64,000 bases of DNA from Symbiodinium natans (lineage: Eukaryota > Sar > Dinophyceae > Suessiales > Symbiodiniaceae). The position numbers were made by a program, and so were the translations under genes. The notes under the pieces were generated by a model, which was not told the origin of the DNA, searched no databases, and worked only from the letters and a program-made list of their open reading frames with translations. Below, piece after piece: positions 22,321 through 31,289 of the stretch. Where the stretch lies: positions 1,096,908 through 1,160,907 of the forward strand of contig CAJNDS010002757.1 of the NCBI GenBank assembly GCA_905221605.1, read 5' to 3'. Within the stretch, counting starts at the first letter, position 1; each line of letters starts with the position of its first letter.

Positions 22321-25300
22321 TTCTTCTTCTTCTTCTTCTTCTTCTTCTTCTTCTTCAGGATTGCCTATGGGGGCCTCAGGACGGTTTCAGGGTTTAGGGG
22401 TTTCGGGTAGATGATTAGTTGAGGATGTTAGGAGTTTGAGGGGTGCAGACCCCATAGACCCAAAGAACCCTTCGGGGCCCATTCTAGGGGCTTAGCGTGC
22501 GTTAGGGCTGCTCTTGAAGCCGAGTGGCCGAGCCTTCAGCGCCGTCGACATAACCCCCCCAAGTCCTAAACCCCAAGCCCTAAAGCCCTGAACCCCCAAG
22601 CCCTAAACCCTAAACCCCAATCCCTAAACCCTAAACCCCAAACCCTAAACCCTAAACCCTAAACCCTTATGTAACCCTAGAACCCTCAAGAACCCTTCAC
22701 AGCTCGAAGAGTGCCCTCTCAGGTCGGTCGATCCATCCTCTCACTGTTCCAGGCGCTGACAGGAGGCAGGGAGGGAGGGGGGGGTTTAGGGTTTAGGGTT
22801 TAGGGTTTAGGGTTTAGGGTTTAGGGTAAGTCAACCCATAGGCTCAGCTTTTCTGGGTTCTCGCTCAGGACTATGTACCAAGGTACCATCATAAGGAACC
22901 ACTGGGTAACTCTAAACCCTATAACCTATATCCCCCTTGGGTTTTTTGATTTTCTGGTGTATATAGACCCCAAGAGGGTACTAAAACTATTATTTTTATT
23001 GATGTTCCAAGGGGAGTATAGCAACCTCAGCCGAGTATGGTAAAATAATCTAAGCTCCTTCCGCGGCAAACCTAGCCCTTAAGGTTTAGGGTTTAGGGTT
23101 TAAGGTTTAGGGTTTAGGGTTTAGGGTTTAGTGTTTAGGGTTTAGGGTTTAGGGTACCCTGAAAGTTTTGAGCAACTCTGACAGGTATCGACTGGCGTGA
23201 GCTGGTGGACGTGCTGAGCCCTGGTGGCTTAAAGGCTTAAAGCCCCGTGATTTATTTCCGGTTACTATAAACCCCCATGTGAGCCTCCATAGCACTCTAA
23301 GTATGGCAGCTCTCTGAGGGAATGTCCCATTCCGACCCCAACAAGAAGCAGTATTTGCTGTTCAGGGTTCCTTTTGGATTTGGGGTTCAGTGCTCAGGAG
23401 CGAGAACATGCACGAAGTTTGGGGCCTGGCCACTGTCTTCTGGATCGCCTTCCTGATCCTGGGCGCGCCTGGGACAGTTGGGGGCCGGCCGGGGTTGTGG
23501 CGTTAGGGCAGAAGGGTCCCTAGACTTGGGAAACCTTGCAGCCTAGCTCAGACGTAGAGCTTGAGCTTCCAAGCTCCAATATCCTAACAGCAACAATAAC
23601 AACAATAGTAACAACCATCATCATATGAGTAAAAAGCACAGGAAGACAGCAAGCTGCCAGGTCACCCTAAACCCTATCCACCCAGATCCTAAAGCCTAAT
23701 TGAGAAAAGCCTGGACACCTGGTTTTCGGGTCCGTTTCTGGGCCGAACAGCCTCCGATTGCTCGGTCTTTAAACCCTAGACTTTAGCTTTATCCAGAAGG
23801 ATCTAGGCATGAGGGCGAAGGACCTCTCGACTTAGGGTTTGGGCCCAAGTCTCTCAACTAAGCCCAAGAACCCACAAAAACCGGAAAACCCTACGCACCT
23901 TAAGCACTTAGCACAGAGGTGATGAACATCATCACGGGCAACTTCGTGTCCGCTGCCATGGAGCGGTCACAGTCGGTGAAGGACCTGAAAAGGGGAGAGG
24001 GTTCAGGGTGTAGAGCTTTGTTCGGGGTATTTCGGGTTTACAGGTTGATGGGCATATCATGTACTACCGGTAGTTCCTTCTCAACTTGGTACCCTAAAGC
24101 CCTACGCGTGCCGAGGCCCCAGAGCCTGAGCGCAGGATTGAGGGCGGCTTGGGGTTCAGTGTTCAGGGTAAAAAAAAACTCCAACCTCGACCCCAAACCC
24201 TGCAAAATGTGAGTGTGCGTGGCACCGCACACGACAGGTTGCAGATGCGTCCGTCCTGAGACTAAACCCTGAGCAAAAGACCTGAACCCTGAAACCCGTA
24301 AAACCCGAAAAACCCTAGCCGCCCTGAACACCCTAAAGCCAAGCCCCTAAACCTTCAAGCTGAACACCCTGTAAAGCCTACAAACTCTATATGTGCAAGA
24401 ACTCCTACCCTATGAACCCTATGAAACTGACGGGAAGCAACAGCGAAGCCCAAGCTGGACCTGGGAAACCCTATAAACCCCAAACCAGATAAGGACTGGT
24501 TTAGGGGCGCTAGTCCCCAGAGACAGCGAGTTGCAAGTTGCCTTATAGTAGCATATGTTTTTCTTTCTCAAAATAGGGGCACCCCATTTATACCCCAAAT
24601 AGAATGGAATCCCCTGAAAAAAAGGGACCGCCCCAAAAGGGTACCCCTGTTTTCGGAAGCCCCCCATGTGTTGGAGTTCCTTACTTGGAATCGGCGTGGA
24701 GTGCCGATTTCCGGAATGGTGTTGTTATAGGCGTGAGACCCCATTTCGGGGCTGCATTTCCAGAAATAGTAATTTGAAGCAGTGCATAAACCCTAAACCA
24801 CCAACACCCCAAACTCCAGACTCTAAACTCCAAACCCTAAACTGTCCACAGCAAGCAGGAGATGGACAACGTTTTCCAAGCCCGTCGCCTCTTCAAGAGT
24901 TTGGACATCGATGACAATGGCGCATCGCGGCCGCCATGTGTGGTACCTTGGGATGTTCCCCCTTATACTAGCAGTCCTGAATAGGGCTTATAATAGGGTG
25001 TACTATCATCCCGATTAAGGACTGTTAGTGCAAGGGGCAATATCCCTTCAGGGCTTAGGGTATAGGGTTTGATGCTGACGATAATGAGCTAAAGGTTGGC
25101 TTCTTGTAGTGCTACATGTTCACTATGACTGCGGGTCTTGTCAAGCCAGCAAACCCAAAAAAACTTGAACCCGAAAGCCCCGCGACCCGGAACCCAGCAA
25201 AAGCCTTGAAACCCAACCCTACTTACTAACAACTCAATTCTCCCTGGACCCCCACACGCCCAAACCTTGAGCCCCTAAACCCCTCAACCCCTAAACGCCC

Positions 25301-27440
25301 CAAATTAAGGCCCTAGACCCTAAACCCTAAACCCCCTCAAGCACGAGGCCATCACCATCGACGAGATTCGGCGCCACCTCGAGTCCAAGCCCGTGCAACA
25401 GTTCTTCAGGACTGTCAACACCCCAAACTCCCGAGACCCACAAACACCCTAAACCAAAAAATCCCCAAACACCCTAAACTCTAACTAAGCTTCAGGGACT
25501 CTTCTTCAGGACCAGGTCCGCGCGGGGGCTTCTGGGGGGAACTCGGGCCGATCTGGGAATCTGGCAACGGAGGGCGGGGCAAGGGGTTCAAGGTTCAGGG
25601 TTGTTGGGGGGTTTGGACGCCTCTTTAAGATAATACATAATCGTTAGCTACAAGTAAGACCCCCCTACATGAAATCCTCAAGCCCTCAACCCTCACCCCT
25701 CAACCCTCAACCCTTAAACCCCCCTTTCCTCTTTGGCCTCCAGCCAGCACTCCAAGCAGGACCATCGACGTTGATTCTTCCGAGGCGGAGGTGCGCCTGG
25801 TGTGAGGGTTTAATATAGGGGTCGGAATAGTTACTAGTAGTATTCCCTTATGGTCCCTTCATAAATATTCCATGATGACAACCCTATTCTGCTGATTAAG
25901 GGGCCGCTATATTAGGGTCTGAGGGGGTAGGGTTCGGAGTTGCTTGGGGACAGCTCGGGGTTTGGGTTCTAGGTTTGGAGCTTCAGGGTTCAGGTTCAAG
26001 AAACTGTGGGTGGTAGCAATGATTTGAAGAAGCACAGCAGCAGCAGCAATATCAAGAGGCAGAATAGAAAGCCAGTTGACCTCAGCTCAACCTTGTTGGA
26101 GGGCTTAGCGTTTCTTCTTGGGATCATTTGGCCTCCCACTTTTTGGGGGACCCGACCCCCTAAAACCTCGAAGGGCTATCTGAGCCGCCTCCTGGTTTGG
26201 TTGCAGCTAAAGTGGATGTAGTGCAAAACCTGAAGCTCTAAATCTCTGCACCCTTTACACCCTGGAACCCGCAACCGCTAATCCCTGAACCCCTTTCCTG
26301 CAAATTCGCAAGGCCTCAGAATGCTAGATTCGCGTTTAGAAGGCATCTAGGGTGTAAGGTACAGGATGCAAGGTCTTGGTTGTAGGGTTGTGCTTGCTTT
26401 GGGCCGATATATCAAAAACCTGCAACCCACACCCTCAGGGTCTTGGGCAAAAACCTTGAAAGAAAGCCCGCCCCATAAACCTACAACCTAAACCCTAAAC
26501 CCTATAAACCCTATAAACCCTAAACCACCCGACGCTCGAGGTGCTGTTTGAGATTCTTGACCTCAGTGGGGATGGCAGCATCGACAAGGAGGACCTCAGG
26601 GTTCAGGGTTTGGGATGCTCCCACTTATACCTAACAGCTCCTTAATAGGGATTGAATAGGGGGGGACTAGAATCCCTATTCAGGATTCCCCCTTTATGCT
26701 AACAGTCCTTAACAGTGATTCTTTCTACTAGGGGGCACTAGAATCCCTGTTAAGGACTGTTAGGCATAAGGGGGAACATGCCAAGGTTCAGGGTTCAAGG
26801 GTTCGCTTGTGGGGCGAACGCCGCTCCACTGGAGACATACTATTGCTGCATGAGCTTCATACCGACACGCTGAACCCAACCCCAAGATACACGCATCGAC
26901 TCAAGGAACTTGGGTGTAGAGTGGGGCACCCCTGAAACCTCAAGCCCTAAAAACCCTAAAAACCCTAAACCCTAAACCCCTAGACTTTAAACCCCTTCCT
27001 TGGCAGCTGCACCTTCGGTTCACTGAAAGGCGCTGCTATCATTCTCCTCGACGGCTATGGCCCCAACCCCCCCCCCCCCCCCCTAAGCGCTGAACCGGAT
27101 GAGGGCTCTTGGGTAATCCCCCTAAACCCTAAACCCTAAACCCTAAACCCTAAACCCCAAACCCCAGACCCCAAAAAAAAGCAAGGGATTGTTTAGGGGC
27201 AACTCTGGGGTTCTAGGGCTTCAAAGTTTCAGGGCCTTTGGGGGCTTCAGGGGGTTCAGGGTTTTGGGTGGGGGTTTTAGGGGCTTCAGGGAACACTAAA
27301 CGCTGAACCGTCTTTTTAGGGTATCTAGTTACGGCTGACTAACCGGAAGATCTGCCCTGCATCTTCAGCAGGAGTTCATCAGCGGCTGCCTTCGACTGCA
27401 GGGGGCCGCCCGGGCCGTCGACCTACTTCTGATGACCAAG
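16821..27440 (+). CDS. voltage-gated cation channel with two EF-hands (17-exon span)
   Basis: Small exons join in phase into one ion-channel repeat. The parts, in order, are: S2 (VLDIIICTFFAME); S3 (VLDFFLVVAQLVEE); arginine-rich S4 (LRFARIIRVLRLTRFFDD); S4-S5 linker; S5 (SVLFVFLLA then VYIYGLYLTQ); pore helix and filter (SLFQALTGG, IDW); S6 (WGLATVFWIAFLILG, VMNIITGNFVSAAM). Two EF-hands with full calcium-ligand loops follow, and then the GCLRL motif usual after such EF-hands in protist channels. This predicts a plasma-membrane channel that senses voltage through S4 and calcium through its tail. Only one six-segment domain is seen, as in single-domain or CatSper-like channels, but upstream domains beyond my reading cannot be excluded. 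Donors are GC, GA or GT. S1 and the C-terminal end are not fixed. Confidence 0.85.
17340..17430 (+). repeat. telomere-like array, CCCTAAA with CCCTACA
   Basis: C-orientation units before the exon at 17467. Confidence 0.85.
17467..17510 (+). CDS. channel exon: end of S2 and S2-S3 loop
   Basis: CTTGCAG acceptor. The first two bases complete a valine from the S2 exon, then HGLKFFYMPLRASK, then AAA|GACGGA (GA donor). GLKFF is the usual cytoplasmic end of S2. Confidence 0.6.
18345..18454 (+). CDS. channel exon: S3 segment
   Basis: GCTTAG acceptor. The frame reads CPALCVDYLAKPYSRDASHQ and then VLDFFLVVAQLVEEVQ. The FDFxLV-type core of S3 is clear. Right border either GAG|GTGCAG (18446) or GG|GTCTGC (18454); only the second keeps phase with S4 directly, otherwise an S3-S4 linker exon is missing. 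Confidence 0.7.
18612..18810 (+). repeat. dispersed repeat, copy 1
   Basis: Shares GGCTTGTTCGGGGTCAGGGT, ACATCAGGCTCGGCAAGC, GTCGCCTCCCTTC-like and GGTTCGTCCA blocks in the same order with 57197-57385. It lies in the S3-S4 intron. A 174-residue open frame across it appears to be incidental. Confidence 0.7.
18970..19196 (+). repeat. telomere-like array, CCCTAAA with block variants
   Basis: About 30 units; it changes from CCCTAAA to CCCTGAA, CCCTAGA, CCCCTAA and back. Confidence 0.95.
19738..19885 (+). repeat. eight-base variant array CCCCTAAA
   Basis: About 16 CCCCTAAA units, one base longer than the usual motif, flanked by CCCTAAA. Bases 19197-19737 hold G-rich tracts and open frames on both strands that I do not support. 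Confidence 0.95.
20281..20340 (+). CDS. channel exon: S4 voltage sensor
   Basis: CCTGTCAG acceptor, one base, LRFARIIRVLRLTRFFDD, then leucine and two bases of arginine, then CAG|GCGAGG (GC donor). Arginines repeat about every third residue, the signature of a voltage sensor. Confidence 0.85.
21025..21069 (+). CDS. channel exon: S4-S5 linker
   Basis: GTGTCAG acceptor. The first base completes the arginine of the S4 exon, then RLVACMLYSAKSFI and two bases of tryptophan, then CTG|GAGACC (GA donor). This matches the usual amphipathic S4-S5 linker. Confidence 0.75.
21418..21445 (+). CDS. channel micro-exon: first half of S5
   Basis: Only 28 nt. CAGCGAG acceptor; the first base completes tryptophan, then SVLFVFLLA, then GGCT|GCTCGT (GC donor). 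Hydrophobic and in phase with both neighbours. Confidence 0.65.
21725..21844 (+). repeat. telomere-like array, CCCCAAA then CCCTAAA
   Basis: C-orientation units before the S5 exon. Confidence 0.9.
21877..21934 (+). CDS. channel exon: second half of S5 and turret
   Basis: ACCAAG acceptor, VYIYGLYLTQSVHLHRLET plus one base, then ACAG|GCAGGA (GC donor). The YGLYLTQ pattern is typical of the outer end of S5 in protist channels. Confidence 0.75.
22174..22220 (+). CDS. channel exon: turret before pore helix
   Basis: GTGCTAG acceptor, two bases, PEGQGDAMLDKYFGT, then ACG|GTGGCG (GT donor). The KYFGT stretch before the pore helix fits known single-domain channels. Confidence 0.75.
22242..22357 (+). 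repeat. (CTT)n microsatellite
   Basis: About 115 nt of CTT repeat with a few changes, in the intron between turret and pore-helix exons. Poly-leucine and poly-phenylalanine frames here are by-products. Confidence 0.97.
22723..22765 (+). CDS. channel exon: pore helix
   Basis: CTCTCAG acceptor, VGRSILSLFQALTG plus one base, then GGAG|GCAGGG (GC donor). The next exon completes TGGIDW, the likely selectivity filter. C-orientation array before, G-orientation array straight after. Confidence 0.85.
22926..23021. mobile_element. MITE-like element, TIR CTATATCCCCCTTGG, copy 1
   Basis: Begins CTATATCCCCCTTGG and ends CCAAGGGGAGTATAG. A second copy with similar interior (AAGAGG, TACTAAAA-type and TTATTGATG/AAGGTTC blocks) lies at 48748-48846. 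About 96 bp. Confidence 0.8.
23185..23223 (+). CDS. channel exon: selectivity filter and following loop
   Basis: TGACAG acceptor. Two bases complete a glycine, then IDWRELVDVLSP plus one base, then CTG|GTGGCT (GT donor). The D-W after the filter glycines is typical of calcium/sodium-type pores. Confidence 0.8.
23391..23464 (+). CDS. channel exon: S6 first part
   Basis: GGTTCAG acceptor in phase with 23223. The frame ends MHEVWGLATVFWIAFLILG, then GGGC|GCGCCT (GC donor). Clear membrane helix. Two nearer AGs give other left borders. Confidence 0.75.
23919..23981 (+). CDS. channel exon: S6 end
   Basis: CACAGAG acceptor, VMNIITGNFVSAAMERSQS then VK, then AAG|GACCTG (GA donor). NIITGNFV is the conserved inner end of S6 in the Na/Ca-channel superfamily. 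Confidence 0.85.
24859..24921 (+). CDS. channel exon: EF-hand 1 entering helix and half loop
   Basis: AAGCAG acceptor, EMDNVFQARRLFKSL then DIDDNG, then GGC|GCATCG (GC donor). The intron splits the calcium loop after position 6. Confidence 0.85.
24950..25045. mobile_element. MITE-like inverted repeat (GGGATGTTCCCCCTTAT family), copy 1
   Basis: GGGATGTTCCCCCTTATACT at the left faces AGTGCAAGGGGCAATATCCC at the right, with CAGTCCT and AGGACTG inside the arms. Lies in the intron that splits EF-hand 1. Related copy at 26611. Confidence 0.7.
25348..25409 (+). CDS. channel exon: EF-hand 1 second half
   Basis: CACGAG acceptor, AITIDEIRRHLESKPVQQFF and two bases of arginine, then CAG|GACTGT (GA donor). 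Completes the 12-residue loop with E at position 12. Confidence 0.85.
25760..25790 (+). CDS. channel micro-exon: inter-EF linker
   Basis: Only 31 nt: one base, then TIDVDSSEAE, then GAG|GTGCGC (GT donor). In phase with both neighbours. Confidence 0.75.
25811..25914. mobile_element. short repeat (GGGGTCGGAATAGTTACTAG family), copy 1
   Basis: Core block followed by TTCCCTTATGGTCCCTT; ends TAATATAG and CTATATTA are inverted. Related copies at 27612 and 57855. Confidence 0.7.
26541..26591 (+). CDS. channel exon: EF-hand 2 helix and loop
   Basis: GCTCGAG acceptor, VLFEILDLSGDGSIDKE, then GAG|GACCTC (GA donor). Loop D-L-S-G-D-G-S-I-D-K-E, completed by E of the next exon. Confidence 0.85.
26611..26783. 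mobile_element. MITE-like inverted repeat (GGGATGTTCCCCCTTAT family), copy 2, nested or doubled
   Basis: TGGGATGCTCCCACTTATAC at the left faces GCATAAGGGGGAACATGCCA at the right. An extra internal copy of CCCCCTTATGCTAACAGTCC suggests a nested insertion. Confidence 0.7.
27372..27440 (+). CDS. channel exon: after EF-hand 2
   Basis: TTCAGCAG acceptor, EFISGCLRLQGAARAVDL then LLMTK, then AAG|GACACG (GA donor). EF(I)xGCLRLxGxAR is a strong signature of this channel group in dinoflagellates and other alveolates. Confidence 0.85.
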
Positions 27441-27507
27441 GACACGCGGCGAGGCCCGGCGATGTGGTGGGGGGCAATGTAGGGCTTCAGATGTCGAATA
27501 GACTGGG

Positions 27508-27610
27508 CTTTGGAGCATGATACTTTAAGACTTTGCTTGGTTCTGGGGTACTGTTATAGCTACTTATACCTAAACAGTTTATACTTTCTTTCCCAGGGTC
27601 TACTCCAAAG
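27508..27610. mobile_element. MITE-like element, TIR CTTTGGAGTA type, copy 1
   Basis: Starts CTTTGGAG, ends CTCCAAAG, and shares its interior (GGTTCT, GCTACTTAT, ACCTAAA, CCAGGGTCTA) with 37434-37534. About 103 bp. Confidence 0.85.
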
Positions 27611-27611
27611 T

Positions 27612-27690
27612 AGGGTTTAGGGGTCGGAATAATTACTAGTATTATACCCTTGTGGTCCCTTTGAAATTATACTATATAAACCCCTAGGGG
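27612..27690. mobile_element. short repeat (GGGGTCGGAATAGTTACTAG family), copy 2
   Basis: GGGGTCGGAATAATTACTAG, then ATACCCTTGTGGTCCCTTTG. Directly adjoins the CTTTGGAG element. Confidence 0.7.
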
Positions 27691-28074
27691 CATTAGGTTG
27701 GGCAGCAGGCTTGCCCGTATCTTTTTCAAAGCCAATCTGCGGGCCATCTCCTTCGCCATATTCGAATAGGGCTGCCGCCCTTCCAGCCAAAAAAAGGCAT
27801 TCACTCGGCACGTCACCGCATCTTTTTCCATCATGCTAGTCTCCCACGAGTAGTTTCGAAGTTGATTGGCTTCCTGTTGCACCAGCGCATCAACTGCTTC
27901 GTTGGCCTCCCACCTCCAGAGCTGCTCTGCACCAAATTGTTCAGCAAACACTTCTTGTTTTAAGTGCGAGTTGATCCAGTGCAGTTTGAGCCTATGTTGG
28001 TGGGATCTGATCTTGCAGGGGAAGGTGGGGTTAAGAATTTGGGGGCTTGATGCGGAACTCGAATACCGAAACAA
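27667..28074 (-). pseudogene. retroelement fragment, RNase H-like
   Basis: A minus-strand open frame of 135 residues contains KLHWINSHLKQEVFAEQFG and WRWEANEAVDALVQQEAN. Both resemble the end of the RNase H domain in dinoflagellate non-LTR elements (W-x-x-S-H-L, then N-x-x-A-D). No reverse transcriptase is attached, so this is a relic in or behind the channel gene. Confidence 0.5.
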
Positions 28075-28280
28075 ATGCTATTTCATTCTTACTTGATGGA
28101 ATTCCTGAAAAGAATATTAGAAGATAGAGAATGTGGATGAACCATGTGAGGTGAGGTGAGGTGAAGTGAAGTGCGACCAGCAGTTATGCTCCTCAAGGGT
28201 GCGTCCCTGCTACGCCCACATACTGAAACATGTGCCGCGGAGGCAGTGAGTGATTTTTTGGGGGCAAAAAATCAGGCTTC

Positions 28281-28343
28281 ATAGGTTTAGGGTTTAGGGT
28301 TTAGGGTTTAGGGTTTAGGGTTTAGGGTTTAGGGTTTAGGGTC
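28281..28343 (+). repeat. telomere-like array, TTTAGGG orientation
   Basis: Nine near-perfect units. Bases 28345-29125 contain a minus-strand open frame (28413-28652) of AT-rich make-up and no supported exon. Confidence 0.95.
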
Positions 28344-29129
28344 ATAGTCCTCGACATCCACAAGTCCAGGTGAGAATGGAGCGTGCTACGCGCAGGAAGG
28401 CTATAACCTTGCTCAGCGAGTGATGAACCAGAGGAAAAAGAAGACAAAGAAGAAAAGTACAAAGAGCAAATGAGAATCGACAATGAAGACAAAGAACCTC
28501 TTTAATGTTGGGCTGTAAATTATACCTGTTATGTCCTCCATGAAGTCATATAATTCAAGATGGAAATGGACGTACAAATTGTGTCGAGGATGGAGAAATA
28601 CAAAACAATGACACATGATACACCAGTAAGAATGAAGATTCGTAAACGCCATCAGGAAGATAATTCTCTAATTGAAAAGAGTGCTGACTGAATATCTGAT
28701 GTAGAATGTAAACCCTAAACCCTGAGCTCTGGTTCATTTACGTGGCTCAGAGGCGGGCTTGTGGGGTTTAGGGCTCTCGGGGTTCATGGTTTAGGGTGTT
28801 TTTTGTCATCAAGAGTTATGTTGTGAAGGCTTGTTCTTTTCTGTCTGGGAGGCTCGGTGGTGTAGGGATGTGGGGCTTGGGTATCCCACAAACTCTTCTC
28901 CCAGACCCCCGAGCTCTCAACTCTAGGGTTGCAGAGTTTAGGGTTTAGGGTTTAGGGTTTTAAACCCCGAGTGTTCAGGGTTTGGGGACTGTAGGGGTTG
29001 GGCTGAATGGTGTCGGCTGCTTGCCCTTATCAACCCTAAACCCTAAACCCCTAACCCTAAACCCCAAACCCCTAAACCCTAAACCCTGAACCGGCCCAAG
29101 CTTACAACTCGTACCCGCCCCGCGGGCAG

Positions 29130-29188
29130 GCTTCGAACAGATCTTCTTCTACCTTGAGGAGCTCATCCAAAGGCTGGAAGCTCCTCAG
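29130..29188 (+). CDS. exon island, possible channel C-terminus
   Basis: GCGGGCAG acceptor, two bases, FEQIFFYLEELIQRLEAPQ, then CAG|GACTGG (GA donor). A helical stretch like the cytoplasmic tail of such channels; attachment to the channel is inference. Confidence 0.45.
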
Positions 29189-29369
29189 GACTGGGAGCTT
29201 AGGGCTTAGGGTTTAGGGTTTAGGGCTGAGGGTTTAGGGCTTAGGGCTTAGGGTTTAGGGTTTGGCATCTAGGGACCGAATCGAGGGTTTTGGACTTTGG
29301 GTGTGGGGCTTATCGGGTTTCGGAACGATTTAAAGAAGAACCGTGTACCAGATTAAAGAAGAACCGTGT

Positions 29370-29956
29370 ACCAGATACGGTCTCGGGCTGCCAATCCCCC
29401 CCCCCCCCCCATGGTATCCCGGCCACCCCATCCTCGCTTGGATCCCTACCCCCCCCCCCCCCCCCGTGGTGTGGGTGTGGTTGGGGGGGTTAGGGTTTAG
29501 GGTTTAAAGTTTAAGGTTTAAGGTTTAAATAAAGTTTAGGGGTGGTGTGGGTGTGGTTGGGGGTTAGGGTTTAGTGTTTAAGGTTTAGGGTTTGGGGGTC
29601 TAAGGCTTAGGCCGGTGGTGTGATTGGGGGGGTTGGGGGTTGGGATTTGGGGTTCAAGAGACCGGCCGCCCATGCAACCCTGCCCCCCCCCCCCCTCCCC
29701 GCCCCCGTAGTGTGGGTGTGGTTGGGGTTTAGGGTTTGAGGTTTAAGGTTTGGGGTTTACATGAGTTTCAGAGTTTCAGGTTTAGCCCCTTGGCGTTTAG
29801 GGTTGAAGGTTTACGGTTGAGGTTCAGGGTGTGAGGTTTAAGGTTGGTTTCAGGTTTAGGGGAGAGGTTGGTTTGGGGAGGGGGGGTTTGGTACCATGGA
29901 AGGGGGGATACCATGGGGGGGGGGGGGGGTAGCGCCCGGAGCCCGAGACCAGATAT
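29370..29956. mobile_element. second foldback element
   Basis: The left arm (CCAGATACGGTCTCGGGCTG, then poly-C and CCATGGTATCC) is repeated inverted at 29905-29956 (GGATACCATGG, poly-G, GCCCGGAGCCCGAGACCAGA). The interior has four GTGTGGGTGTGGTTGGGG repeats plus telomere-like units. A 20-nt direct repeat (AAGAAGAACCGTGTACCAGA) lies at the left edge. Confidence 0.7.
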
Positions 29957-30440
29957 GCCTCCCCCCCCGCCCTTAAGTTAAGCCACAGGGGATTTTGTAC
30001 AAGATTCACCAACTTTCCACCCTGAATGAGTACACTTCGGCGGTTTTACTTTCTAAACCCTCCCCCGGTAGCCCCCAATAAGCTAGGCTGCCATCCCAAC
30101 TCTTCGACTAAGCTTTATGGTTTAGGGTTTAGGGTTCAGGGTGTAGGGTTATAGGCTTGTGAGGTTTAAGGGCTTAGCCTAAACCCGAAACCTTTGATTG
30201 CACAGCTCATGGCATGGAGTTCCCTATGAACCCTGGGTTTAGGGTTGAGGGTTGAGGGTTTAGGGTTTAGGGTTTAGGGTTTAGGGTTTAGGGTTTCTGA
30301 AGTCTTGTCCCAAACCCTTAACCACTCAAAGGGGAGTTTCATGGCCCCTGAGTATGGTCCCTTACCTCTCTGAGAGGGTTCTGAAGTGCGGGCCCTTGGG
30401 TTGCATAGGACATGCACGAGGTATATAAGGGCTCGAGTAC

Positions 30441-30505
30441 TAAACCCTAAACCCTAAACCCTAAACCCTAAACCCTAAACCCTAAACCCTAAACCCTAAA
30501 CCCTA
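30441..30505 (+). repeat. telomere-like array, CCCTAAA orientation
   Basis: Nine units. A G-orientation array lies at 30237-30296. Bases 29960-31250 otherwise hold scattered variants and a weakly supported GC-rich stretch at 30821-30905. Confidence 0.9.
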
Positions 30506-31289
30506 CTGTAACCCCTGAGCCCGATGAACCGCCCCTCGAAAGCCACCAGGACTCCCAGATGCTTGGCCAACAGAGTTGTCACTTGGCGCAGGGCAGGTTT
30601 TAGGGGAGGCCCTGAACCCTATAACCCTTTCAACCCCGCTACGTTTGGGGTTTGAGGTTCGGTGGGTAAACGAACTTTGTAATTCTACAATGCCATAACC
30701 CTATAACCCTCTAAACCCTAAACCCCTAGCCCTAAACCCTAAACCCTAAACCCTAAACCCCGAGCCCTATAAACACTGTAAGCCCTATAGGCCCATGCAG
30801 ATCATGCCTTGTGCGCACAGCTTGGGAGCCTCGGGGCCGCAACGCACCAAGGCAAGCACAGCATCAGCGGCAGCGGCCTCTCCTGACATGAGAACCAGAG
30901 GCCCAGGGGTTTAGGGTTTAGGGTTTAGGGTTTAGGGTTTTAGGGTTTAGTGGGCTTGCTTCATGAGCCGCGCTTCAGTGATGCTACATGGTCAGTCTTC
31001 AATAGATGGCCTATTTTGCCTTTACCCCCAAAAAACCCTAAATCCTGAATCCGAAACCCTTAAAAGCCCTGAGCCCTATTAAAAAACCTTACCGATCCCT
31101 AGCTTGATTGAAGACCCTGGAACCCTAAAAAGAGCTAGAAGCCGCCTGGAAATCCGAAAGCCTAGTAGACCCCAAAAGGGACGGACGTAAGCAGGGACGT
31201 CACTGGGTGTGGGGGGGGGCTTGGGGGTGGGAGGGGCGGTGGCAGGGCTTAGGGTTTAGAGTGTATAGGGTTTAGGGTTTAGGGTTTGG

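Noticed and set aside
22167-22410. Poly-leucine or poly-phenylalanine proteins
   Set aside because: They are readings of the CTT microsatellite; only the short turret exon at 22174-22220 is coding.
28413-28737. Minus-strand hydrophobic frames of 60-79 residues
   Set aside because: AT-rich by-products with two competing frames and no conserved motif.
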